From: JALHUF01 sp050014795
GTDB lineage: Bacteria > Acidobacteriota > Terriglobia > UBA7540
Length of the DNA: 8,561 bases
NCBI GenBank assembly: GCA_050014795.1
Contig: JBEKCQ010000148.1
Location: 1 to 8,561, forward strand
Direction of reading: 5' to 3'
A program made the translations under genes and the position numbers. Below, in pieces: positions 1 to 6,468 of the stretch (the first letter of the stretch is position 1; each line of letters opens with the position of its first letter). Under the pieces are notes generated by a model. It searched no databases. It saw only the letters and a program-made list of their open reading frames with translations, and had not been told where the DNA came from.

Positions 1-1529
1 GCCCAGTAGTTGCGGTCGAGGGAGCGGTATTGAATGGCTTCGGAAATATGCGGGACCTGGATGGATTCAGCTCCGTCCAGGTCAGCGATGGTACGCGAGA
101 CCTTCAGGATGCGGTCATGAGCGCGAGCGCTCAGGCCCAGGCGGGTCATAGCGCTTTCTAGCAAGCGTTCGCATTCCACGGAGATATTGCAGTACTTGCG
201 GATTTGCCGAGGGCTCAACTGGGCGTTGCAGTAAATCTTCTCGCCCTCGTATCGCTGCAACTGGCGCTCGCGGGCGGCGATGACGCGCGCGCGAATCTGG
301 TCGGAGCCTTCCCCGGTCGCATCCGCGCGCAGCTCGCGGTACTTGACCGCGGGCATATCGATATGGATGTCGATGCGGTCGAGGAGCGGGCCGGAGATCT
401 TGGAAACGTAGCGCTGAATCTGCGGCGGCGTACACGTGCAATCGCGCGAGGGGTCGTTCAAAAACCCGCAGGGACAGGGGTTCATTGCCGCTGCCAACAC
501 GAACCGCGCCGGGAAGGTCAGCGACATGGCGGCGCGCGCGATGGTCACGGTGCCGTCCTCGAGCGGTTGGCGCAGGACTTCCAGAACGTTGCGCTGGAAC
601 TCCGGCAGCTCATCGAGGAAGAGCAAACCGTTGTGCGCCAGGCTCACTTCTCCCGGCCGTGGCACCGCGCCGCCGCCGATCAAGCCTGCATCGGAAATCG
701 TGTGGTGCGGCGCGCGAAAGGGCCGCGTGCCCACCAGGCCCACGCCCGGCTCGAGTACGCCCGCAATGCTGTGGATCTTGGTCGTCTGGATGGCTTCCTC
801 AAAGGTCAGCGGCGGAAGGATGGTCGGGATGCGTTTCGCCAGCATGGTTTTGCCGGCGCCGGGCGGGCCGATCATAAGGATGTTGTGGCCTCCGGCGGTT
901 GCGACTTCGATGGCGCGCTTGGCGTGAAGCTGCCCTTTGACGTCCCGGAAATCCACGGGATACTGGCTCGCGGCCGCCAGCATTTCCGCCGTGTTCACTT
1001 TGGCCGGAATGAACGCGCGCGTCTCGTTGATGAGGTCGAGGACTTCCGGCAGCGAGCGCAAGCCGTAAACCTCGATGTCCCGAACCACCGCTGCCTCCCG
1101 CGCGTTCTCCACGGGCACGACCAGCTTGCGGATGCCCTTCTGCCGCGCCATGCCCGCAATCGAAAGCGCGCCTTTGATGGGCCGCAGGCCGCCGTCCAGC
1201 GAGAGCTCGCCCAGAAAAACGTGCTGTTTCAAATCAGTCTTGAGCAGGACTCCCGTGGTGCCCAGAATCCCCAAGGCGATGGAAAGGTCGAACCCGGAGC
1301 CTTCTTTCTTCACGTCCGCCGGCGCCAGGTTGACCGTGATGTTCTGAAAAGGAAAATCGAGGCCGCAATTCTTGATGGCGGACTTGATGCGTTCGCGGCT
1401 CTCCCGCACCGCCGCGTCGGGCAAGCCGACCGTCATGAAAATTCCGTTGCCCGCCGAGATATCGACTTCGACTTCAACAAGATAAGCATCGATTCCGAAG
1501 GTCGCGGCGCTGAACGTCTTGAAAAGCAT
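1..1529 (-). CDS. comM: ComM/YifB-family Mg-chelatase-like AAA+ ATPase (3' end cut by window edge)
   Basis: ComM is a ring-forming AAA+ helicase that drives branch migration when incoming single-stranded DNA recombines during natural transformation. The frame gives 509 complete codons and lacks only the last few residues, because it already reads the family's C-terminal SLDRNYW. The N-terminal part (about 1-190) is the Lon/S5-like domain, with GIDAYLVEVEVDIS and GLPDAAVRESRERI. Walker A is GPPGAGKT (221-228) and Walker B is LLFLDE (302-307). The cysteine motif NPCPCG (350-355), followed by a CTC pair, is typical of the family. The C-terminal Mg-chelatase-like domain contains LSARAHDRILKVSRTIADL. 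The start MLFKTFSAATFG matches the family N-terminus, although no good Shine-Dalgarno precedes it. It lies 163 nt downstream of mutM, with its own promoter candidate in the gap. The family is clear; the role in transformation is known from relatives only. Confidence 0.96.
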   Translation of the reverse strand, partial: MLFKTFSAATFGIDAYLVEVEVDISAGNGIFMTVGLPDAAVRESRERIKSAIKNCGLDFPFQNITVNLAPADVKKEGSGFDLSIALGILGTTGVLLKTDLKQHVFLGELSLDGGLRPIKGALSIAGMARQKGIRKLVVPVENAREAAVVRDIEVYGLRSLPEVLDLINETRAFIPAKVNTAEMLAAASQYPVDFRDVKGQLHAKRAIEVATAGGHNILMIGPPGAGKTMLAKRIPTILPPLTFEEAIQTTKIHSIAGVLEPGVGLVGTRPFRAPHHTISDAGLIGGGAVPRPGEVSLAHNGLLFLDELPEFQRNVLEVLRQPLEDGTVTIARAAMSLTFPARFVLAAAMNPCPCGFLNDPSRDCTCTPPQIQRYVSKISGPLLDRIDIHIDMPAVKYRELRADATGEGSDQIRARVIAARERQLQRYEGEKIYCNAQLSPRQIRKYCNISVECERLLESAMTRLGLSARAHDRILKVSRTIADLDGAESIQVPHISEAIQYRSLDRNYW

Positions 1530-1598
1530 GGATATGCGCTTCAATGGGCGGAGAAAAGCGGCTGGCTGGATCGAACGCCAAGCTCCCGCCCCCTCGAA

Positions 1599-1636
1599 TG
1601 TGGGTCCAAGCGCCCACTCGGCGCTGGGGTCCCACA
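1599..1636 (-). other. Imperfect hairpin in the comM leader
   Basis: Arms TGTGGG and CCCACA (1599-1604 and 1631-1636) enclose a second pair, AGCGCC/GGCGCT, with CC/GG between them and a few unpaired bases. The loop is about 5 nt. It lies just downstream of the TATAAT at 1647-1652, so it would form near the 5' end of a comM transcript. There is no T-run after it, so it does not look like an intrinsic terminator. It may be an RNA-stability or regulatory hairpin, or an operator; the function is unknown. Confidence 0.5.
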
Positions 1637-1646
1637 AGTGGCAGCG

Positions 1647-1655
1647 ATTATACCA
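1647..1655 (-). promoter_or_regulatory. Extended -10 promoter candidate for comM
   Basis: On the minus strand this reads TGGTATAAT, a perfect TATAAT with the TG of an extended -10 element. No good -35 is visible at the usual spacing, which an extended -10 can tolerate. Transcription would begin near 1640, giving a leader of about 110 nt before the comM start at 1529. Confidence 0.5.
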
Positions 1656-1682
1656 AATCCACCAACTGATAGGAGAGGAAGT

Positions 1683-1696
1683 CTAGCCGCGGCTAG
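1683..1696. other. 14-bp perfect palindrome overlapping the mutM stop codon
   Basis: CTAGCCGCGGCTAG is a perfect palindrome and contains the TAG stop of mutM (1693-1695). As RNA it could form a 5-bp stem with a CGCG loop. The bases after it on the minus strand are pyrimidine-rich but not a T-run, so it is at best a weak terminator or processing site. Confidence 0.4.
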
Positions 1697-2586
1697 GCCT
1701 GTTGTGAACGGAGAACAGCTACCTTTCGTGGGCTGCGCCGGACAGCCACCCAGCGTGGGCGGGGCTGGCAATGCCGGCAGAAGTGGCTGCTGCGGCCGCC
1801 GATGATCAGGCGTTGAATCAGCCGGCGGCAGCGGCGGCAGGGTTCACCTGTTCTTTGATAGACGCGGAGTTGGGAGAGGAAGTCTCCGCGCTGCCCTTCG
1901 GCGTCAAGGTAGTCGCGGACGCTGGTACCTCCCCAGGCGATGGCGCGGTCGAGGATTCTCCTCACGGCCCGATGCAAGCGGCGAGCGGCGACCAACGGAA
2001 GACGCCCCGCCGGCGTCAGCGGATGAATCCGCGCCGCAAAGAGGGCCTCGTCCGCATAGATGTTGCCAATTCCCGAAAGAAACTGCTGGTTCATCAGCCA
2101 ACTCTTGATGGCCCCGCGCCGTCCGCGTAAGGCTGCCAGGAACTGGTCCTCGGTGATCTCACGCGCGTCGGGGCCGAGCCGGCCAAAAACCTCCTCGAGT
2201 TCGCCGCGAACGCAGCACCTCAGCCGTCCAAACCGACGGACATCGCGGAAGCGCAGTTCTTCCTTCCCTTTCCCGAGCATCAGTCGTATGTGGGTGTGAA
2301 GCTCGACCGGAGATTCGCACGGGACGACTGTGAACTGCCCCGTCATGCCTAGCCGCACCACCAGATACTGGGGCGGTTTGCGATTCCCGCGAGCGAGTCG
2401 GATGGCGAGAACTTTGCCCTTCCGTTTAAGGCCGACGATTGACCCGCCGCGCACGTCTCGAATGAAGTCTGGCAGCGAGCCCAGCACCACCGCCGGATTG
2501 CGCACCTCGACCGCCGTCACGCGCTGTCCCAGCGCATGCTCTCTCAGACCCTGCAAGATGGTTTCGACTTCGGGAAGTTCAGGCAT
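1693..2586 (-). CDS. mutM: Formamidopyrimidine-DNA glycosylase (MutM/Fpg)
   Basis: A bifunctional base-excision repair enzyme that removes 8-oxoguanine and ring-opened purines and then cleaves the abasic strand. It begins MPELPEVET, which supplies the catalytic N-terminal proline (Pro2 before Met removal) and Glu3. Lys58 in KRKGKVL matches the conserved active-site lysine. LGMTG (Met81) and DVRRFG (115-120) match the residues that fill the space of the flipped base. SGIGNIYADE (171-180) is the helix-two-turn-helix signature. The C-terminal zinc finger uses C250, C253, C270 and C273 and includes GRSSHFC. The protein is 297 aa against roughly 270 usual. The excess is a 24-residue Arg-rich tail beyond the finger. 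No clear Shine-Dalgarno is seen, but the invariant N-terminus fixes the ATG. It lies 104 nt after the Rieske gene and could be co-transcribed with it. Confidence 0.97.
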   Translation of the reverse strand: MPELPEVETILQGLREHALGQRVTAVEVRNPAVVLGSLPDFIRDVRGGSIVGLKRKGKVLAIRLARGNRKPPQYLVVRLGMTGQFTVVPCESPVELHTHIRLMLGKGKEELRFRDVRRFGRLRCCVRGELEEVFGRLGPDAREITEDQFLAALRGRRGAIKSWLMNQQFLSGIGNIYADEALFAARIHPLTPAGRLPLVAARRLHRAVRRILDRAIAWGGTSVRDYLDAEGQRGDFLSQLRVYQRTGEPCRRCRRLIQRLIIGGRSSHFCRHCQPRPRWVAVRRSPRKVAVLRSQQA

Positions 2587-2690
2587 GAGTCAGTAGTCAG
2601 TTGCACCGGCATTCGGCAACTCGATAGGAATCCGGTGGGTCAGGTTCCAGTCCGCTTTGCCTCAACGGACCGCGGACAACTGACAACGGC

Positions 2691-2996
2691 CTATATCGCT
2701 ACCTTGATGTCGTCGCCTTCCACTTGCACCGCGTAAGCAGAGACCTTGAGGGAGGGATTTCCGACCTTCTCGCCGGTGCGCACATTGAATTCCCAGAAGT
2801 GCCAGGGGCACGTAACCATCTCGCCCTCAAGCATGCCCTCGCCGAGCGGCCCGCCCTGATGCAGGCAAGCATTATCGAGGGCGAAGACCTGGCCGTCCAC
2901 GTTGAACAGGGCGATGGCCTTGCCGTTCACTACGACCGTCTTACAGGAACCCACCTCGAGTTCGGAGATGCTGGCAACCTTGACCAATTCAGCCAC
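2691..2996 (-). CDS. Small Rieske-type 2Fe-2S ferredoxin (NirD/dioxygenase-ferredoxin-like)
   Basis: A 101-residue soluble single-domain Rieske protein. The cluster ligands are C44-L-H46 and C63-P-W-H66, the standard CxH...CxxH pair, with the family's GGPLGEG between them. There is no signal peptide or membrane anchor, so it is not a bc1-type Rieske subunit. It most resembles the electron-carrying ferredoxins of Rieske oxygenases and the NirD small subunit, but no oxygenase, nitrite reductase or ferredoxin reductase lies in the window. The start is GTG: a TGA stop sits in frame two codons upstream (3000-3002), and GAAGG (3004-3008) is 7 nt before the GTG. It starts 47 nt after nuoB ends, so the two are probably one operon. 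Its partner is unknown. An accessory electron-transfer role linked to complex I is possible but is inferred from position only. Confidence 0.93.
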   Translation of the reverse strand: MAELVKVASISELEVGSCKTVVVNGKAIALFNVDGQVFALDNACLHQGGPLGEGMLEGEMVTCPWHFWEFNVRTGEKVGNPSLKVSAYAVQVEGDDIKVAI

Positions 2997-3003
2997 GCGT
3001 CAA

Positions 3004-3008
3004 CCTTC
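3004..3008 (-). promoter_or_regulatory. Shine-Dalgarno fixing the GTG start of the Rieske gene
   Basis: GAAGG lies 7 nt upstream of the GTG at 2996-2994. The in-frame TGA at 3002-3000 rules out any longer form, and no ATG occurs nearby in frame. Confidence 0.7.
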
Positions 3009-3043
3009 GCAGGTGGTGATCCCTTTCTCTGTCAGGGGGAGCC

Positions 3044-3619
3044 TTATCCGATCTGAACCATGTCCGGGGTGCCTACCGTGCTGATGCGGATCGATTTTTT
3101 GAACTCTTCGAGCATGGCTTCGTCCAGACGGACTTCGGTAGGCCGCTTGGCCAGGCTCATGCTATCTATCTTTTCCTGCAACTTCAAAAGACCGTAGAAG
3201 AGATTCTCGGGACGCGGCGGGCAACCGACGATGTAAACGTCCACAGGCACGATCTTGTCGACGCCTTGGAGGACCGCATAAGTGTTGAACGGCCCACCCA
3301 CACTGGAGCACGCTCCCATGGAAATGCACCACTTGGGGTCTGGCATTTGGGCCCAGATCCGCTGGATGGCTGGCGCCATTTTCAACGTGACTGTGCCGGA
3401 GACGATCATCAGGTCCGCCTGCCGCGGGCTGGGCCGGAATACTTCCGCGCCGAACCGCGCCATGTCAAAGCGCGAAGTGGTGGACGCAATCATCTCGATG
3501 GCGCAGCACGCCAGCCCGAAGGTGAGGGGCCAGAGCGAAGATTTTCTTGCCCAGTTGAAAACGTAGTCCACCGTAGTGATTATGCGGTTCTCTTCGAACC
3601 TGTTGTCAAGGTATCCCAT
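3044..3619 (-). CDS. nuoB: NADH-quinone oxidoreductase subunit B (complex I, N2 cluster subunit)
   Basis: The peripheral-arm subunit that carries N2, the last 4Fe-4S cluster before quinone. The four ligands are visible as the tandem C38-C39 in FGLACCAIEM, C104 in SMGACSS and C133 in VGCPPRPE. The spacing C39-C104-C133 (65 and 29 residues) equals that of E. coli NuoB. SRFDMARFGAEVFRPSPRQ and ISMGACSSVGGPFNTY are also typical. At 191 aa it is of normal family length. The ATG start lacks a strong Shine-Dalgarno; a GAGG lies about 15 nt upstream. Unusually, the genes on either side are not nuoA and nuoC: thiC lies upstream and a Rieske ferredoxin downstream. So this is an isolated complex I gene, and the rest of the complex must be encoded elsewhere or this is a second copy. 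Own promoter candidate at 3686-3691. Confidence 0.97.
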   Translation of the reverse strand: MGYLDNRFEENRIITTVDYVFNWARKSSLWPLTFGLACCAIEMIASTTSRFDMARFGAEVFRPSPRQADLMIVSGTVTLKMAPAIQRIWAQMPDPKWCISMGACSSVGGPFNTYAVLQGVDKIVPVDVYIVGCPPRPENLFYGLLKLQEKIDSMSLAKRPTEVRLDEAMLEEFKKSIRISTVGTPDMVQIG

Positions 3620-3685
3620 ACATCAGTCTCATGGCCTCACAACAAACAAAGGAGCTTGTGTCAGATGCCCCGATCCAAGAAAAAC

Positions 3686-3716
3686 ATTATACCCTTTGCG
3701 GCCCGCCCCCTGCCAT
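3686..3716 (-). promoter_or_regulatory. Promoter candidate for nuoB-Rieske
   Basis: A perfect TATAAT (3686-3691, minus strand) sits in the 243-nt gap between thiC and nuoB. The best -35-like hexamer is ATGGCA (3711-3716) with a 19-nt spacer, which is poor. Transcription would start about 60 nt before nuoB. Upstream of it, the 6-bp hairpin AGCAGC/GCTGCT (3740-3758) has no T-run. I see no gene in the gap. Confidence 0.5.
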
Positions 3717-3862
3717 TGATTCCTGCCCCACCCAACCTGAGCAGCTTCTCGGGCTGCTGCCGCTGCGAAAGACTGACCAACGGGAAGTCCGGCGACGAGC
3801 CTAGGAAACGGCACAACACACCGGAAAGCAAAGGGCGCTGAATGCCGGGGTGGCAAGAGGTA

Positions 3863-5257
3863 CTACCGCTGAACCTTGGTCAGCAGTTCGACGAACTTCT
3901 GCTCGCGCTCTGCCTGATCGCGTCCCAGGTCCTTCTCCATCATCTGGGTGGTGTTCATGGAGCAAAACGCGGGTCCGCACATGGAGCAGAAGGCAGCCTG
4001 TTTGTAGTATGCGTCGCGCAGCGTCTCATCGTGCATGGAGCGCGCGGCTTCCGGGTCGAGCGACAGCTCGAACTGCCTGTTCCAGTCAAAGAGGAAGCGC
4101 GCGTAGGAGATGGCGTCGTCGCGGTCGCGAGCGCCGGGCCGCTGGCGCGCCAGATCGGCGGCGTGGGCGGCGATCTTGTACGCGATGATGCCCTGGCGAA
4201 CGTCGTCCTTATTGGGCAGCCCCAGGTGCTCCTTGGGGGTAACGTAGCAGAGCATCGAGGCGCCGTGCCACCCAATCATCGCTGCCCCGATGGCGGAAGT
4301 GATGTGGTCGTAGCCCGGCGCAATGTCGGTGACCAAGGGACCCAAGGTATAGAACGGCGCCTCATGGCACAGCTCTATCTCCCTGTCAACCTGGAGCTTG
4401 ATCTGGTCCATGGGGATATGGCCGGGACCCTCAATCATCACCTGGACGTCGTATTCCCAGGCCTTCAAGGTCAACTCGCCTAGAGTCTTGAGCTCGGCGA
4501 ACTGAGCCTCGTCGCTGGCGTCGGCCAGACAGCCGGGCCTCAGCCCGTCCCCCAGGGAAAACGCGACATCGTATTTCTGAAAGATCTTGCAGATGTCTTC
4601 GAAATACGTGTAGAGGAAGTTTTCCTGGTTGTTCTCCACACACCACTGGGCGAGGATCGCCCCGCCGCGGCTCACGATGCCGGTGATGCGCTTTCTGGTC
4701 AGGGGAATGTACTCGCGCAGCACGCCAGCGTGGATGGTCATGTAATCCACACCCTGAGCGGCCTGCTCCTCAATCACCTCCAACATGAGCGAGGGCGTCA
4801 GGTCGCGCACATGCTTCACCCGCGCGATGGCCTCATAGATGGGCACGGTCCCGACCGGCACCGCGCTGTTCCGCAGAATGGCTTCGCGGATCTGGTGAAT
4901 GTCGCCTCCGGTGGAGAGATCCATCACCGTGTCCGCGCCGTACTTGACTGCCGCCTCCAGTTTCTCCAGTTCGTGGTCGATGTCCGAAGTGGTTGCGGAA
5001 CTGCCGATGTTGGCGTTGATCTTGCACCGGGAGGCAATCCCGATGCAGATGGGCTCGAGTTCGACGTGACGGATGCTGGCGGGGATAATCATGCGGCCCC
5101 GCGCTACCTCAGCGCGGACCAGTTCGGGCGAGAGGTTTTCCCGCTTCGCCACGGATTCCATCTCCTCCGTGACGACGCCCTGCCGGGCATAGTGCATTTG
5201 GGTCACGACGGGGCCCGTACGCTTGCGAACCCATTCGCTACGAATTGGAGAGACCAT
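3863..5257 (-). CDS. thiC: Phosphomethylpyrimidine synthase ThiC (HMP-P synthase)
   Basis: A radical SAM enzyme that rearranges aminoimidazole ribotide into the thiamine pyrimidine HMP-phosphate. The C-terminal cluster motif CxxCxxxxC is intact as C424, C427 and C432 in FCSMCGPAFCSM. Family blocks are present along the barrel: TQMHYARQG (19-27), KINANIG (79-85), VMDLSTGGDI (111-120), FSLGDGLRPG (233-242), EGPGHIP (276-282) and YVTPKEHLGLP (338-348). At 464 aa it is the shorter form, without the long N-terminal domain of the roughly 610-630 aa proteobacterial enzymes. The ATG has GAGG (5265-5268) 7 nt upstream. It begins 30 nt after nadA, so the two are very probably co-transcribed. No TPP riboswitch is seen in this gap or in the moaA-nadA gap, although thiC often has one. 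No other thiamine gene is in the window. Confidence 0.98.
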   Translation of the reverse strand: MVSPIRSEWVRKRTGPVVTQMHYARQGVVTEEMESVAKRENLSPELVRAEVARGRMIIPASIRHVELEPICIGIASRCKINANIGSSATTSDIDHELEKLEAAVKYGADTVMDLSTGGDIHQIREAILRNSAVPVGTVPIYEAIARVKHVRDLTPSLMLEVIEEQAAQGVDYMTIHAGVLREYIPLTRKRITGIVSRGGAILAQWCVENNQENFLYTYFEDICKIFQKYDVAFSLGDGLRPGCLADASDEAQFAELKTLGELTLKAWEYDVQVMIEGPGHIPMDQIKLQVDREIELCHEAPFYTLGPLVTDIAPGYDHITSAIGAAMIGWHGASMLCYVTPKEHLGLPNKDDVRQGIIAYKIAAHAADLARQRPGARDRDDAISYARFLFDWNRQFELSLDPEAARSMHDETLRDAYYKQAAFCSMCGPAFCSMNTTQMMEKDLGRDQAEREQKFVELLTKVQR

Positions 5258-5287
5258 GGAACAACCTCACTTTCAGAAAAAGCACTT

Positions 5288-6385
5288 CTACTTCATCTCC
5301 AGCATTCGGTCGAGCGCCACCCGCGCCCAGCGCTTGGTTTCCGGATCCACGCTGACGCGGTTCACCACCTGACCCGCCAGCAAGCTCTCCAGCATCCAGC
5401 ACAGGTGCTGGGGCGAGATCCTGTACATCGTGCTGCACAGACACACGCAGTCGTCCAGCGTAACGACGAGCCGGTCCGGGTACTCCTTGGCCAGCCGATT
5501 GATCATGTGGATTTCCGTCCCGACCGCCCACTGGCTCCCCGGAGGCGCCTCGGTGACGCGCTTGATGATGAACTCGGTCGAGCCCACCTCGTCCGCCAAC
5601 TGACACACATCCCACCGGCATTCGGGATGGACGATGACACGGATACCCGGGACCTTGTTCCGCGCGCGCTCCACGTGCTCCGGCAGGAAGCGCTGGTGGA
5701 CCGAACAGTGGCCCTTCCACAGAAGGATGCGTGCGTGGCGAATCTCCTCTGCGCTCAATCCTCCGGCTTCCTCCTGCGGGTTCCACAGGGCCATGGCGTC
5801 GAGGGGGATCCCCATGCGGAAAGCCGTATTGCGCCCCAGGTGTTCATCGGGCAGAAACAGCGCCTTCTCCCCACGGGCCAGCGCCCACTCCATGACCTTG
5901 CGAGCGTTTGACGACGTGCACACGGCGCCACCATTTCGGCCCACGAATGCCTTGATGGCGGCGGTGGAATTGATGTAGGTGACCGGAACAATCGTGGCGC
6001 CGGCGGCGGAGTTCCGCAGTTCCTCCCAACAGGCCTCCACCTGTTCCAGGTTGGCCATGTCCGCCATCGAACACCCGGCGTTCAGGTCGGGGAGAATGAC
6101 GGCTTGGTGCTCGCCGCTCAGGATGTCGGCGCTTTCCGCCATGAAATGGACGCCACAGAAGACGATATATTCAGCCTCCACACGGCTGGCGGCCAACTGG
6201 GAGAGCTTGAGCGAGTCGCCGCGAAAATCGGCGAACTTCACAACCTCGTCGCGTTGGTAGTGGTGGCCCAGGATGACCAGGCGCGAGCCCAGAACAGCCT
6301 TGGCGCGAGCGATGCGCGCGTCAAGTTCCTGCTCGGAGAGCTCGACGTAGTTTTCGGGAAGCAAGTCGAGAGCAAATGTTGCCAT
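5288..6385 (-). CDS. nadA: Quinolinate synthase NadA
   Basis: A 4Fe-4S enzyme that condenses iminoaspartate with dihydroxyacetone phosphate to quinolinate in NAD synthesis. GHHYQRDEV (40-48), GDSLKLSQLA (56-65) and FCGVHFMAESADIL (76-89) are signature stretches. The likely cluster ligands are C105 in AGCSMADM, C227 in GHCSVH and C317 in the CVCLC run (313-317). These are three widely separated cysteines, as in the family. The length of 365 aa is typical of the longer, Bacillus-like form. The ATG has AGGA 11 nt upstream, slightly far but the best available. It starts 83 nt after moaA and is followed 30 nt later by thiC. NadB, which makes the iminoaspartate, and NadC are not in the window, so the pathway is split here. 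Confidence 0.98.
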   Translation of the reverse strand: MATFALDLLPENYVELSEQELDARIARAKAVLGSRLVILGHHYQRDEVVKFADFRGDSLKLSQLAASRVEAEYIVFCGVHFMAESADILSGEHQAVILPDLNAGCSMADMANLEQVEACWEELRNSAAGATIVPVTYINSTAAIKAFVGRNGGAVCTSSNARKVMEWALARGEKALFLPDEHLGRNTAFRMGIPLDAMALWNPQEEAGGLSAEEIRHARILLWKGHCSVHQRFLPEHVERARNKVPGIRVIVHPECRWDVCQLADEVGSTEFIIKRVTEAPPGSQWAVGTEIHMINRLAKEYPDRLVVTLDDCVCLCSTMYRISPQHLCWMLESLLAGQVVNRVSVDPETKRWARVALDRMLEMK

Positions 6386-6468
6386 GGCCGTCAGAATCCT
6401 AGTTTAGCCCAATTTCATGGCCGGTGCTGGAGCGCCTGCCGTTTCGAGAGGTGCCGCATGCTGTATCC

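Noticed and set aside
204..1805. 533-codon open frame on the plus strand
   Set aside because: It lies opposite comM and the end of mutM, both of which show unmistakable family motifs. Its translation is His/Arg/Asp-rich antisense-type sequence with no domain, as expected for a shadow frame in GC-rich DNA.
3740..3758. Intrinsic terminator after thiC
   Set aside because: The stem AGCAGC/GCTGCT is only 6 bp, lies over 100 nt past the thiC stop, and is not followed by a T-run on the minus strand.
3629..3856. 75-codon frame on the minus strand between thiC and nuoB
   Set aside because: It runs through the TATAAT promoter region, begins at an ATG without a Shine-Dalgarno, and reads as Ala/Gly/Arg-rich filler.
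5258..5287. TPP riboswitch upstream of thiC
   Set aside because: The gap from nadA is only 30 nt and holds just the Shine-Dalgarno. The moaA-nadA gap also lacks the CTGAGA and ACCTGATCTGG-type sequences.
4730..5911. 393-codon open frame on the plus strand
   Set aside because: It is antisense to thiC and nadA, whose catalytic cysteines and signature motifs are intact. The plus frame shows no recognisable domain.
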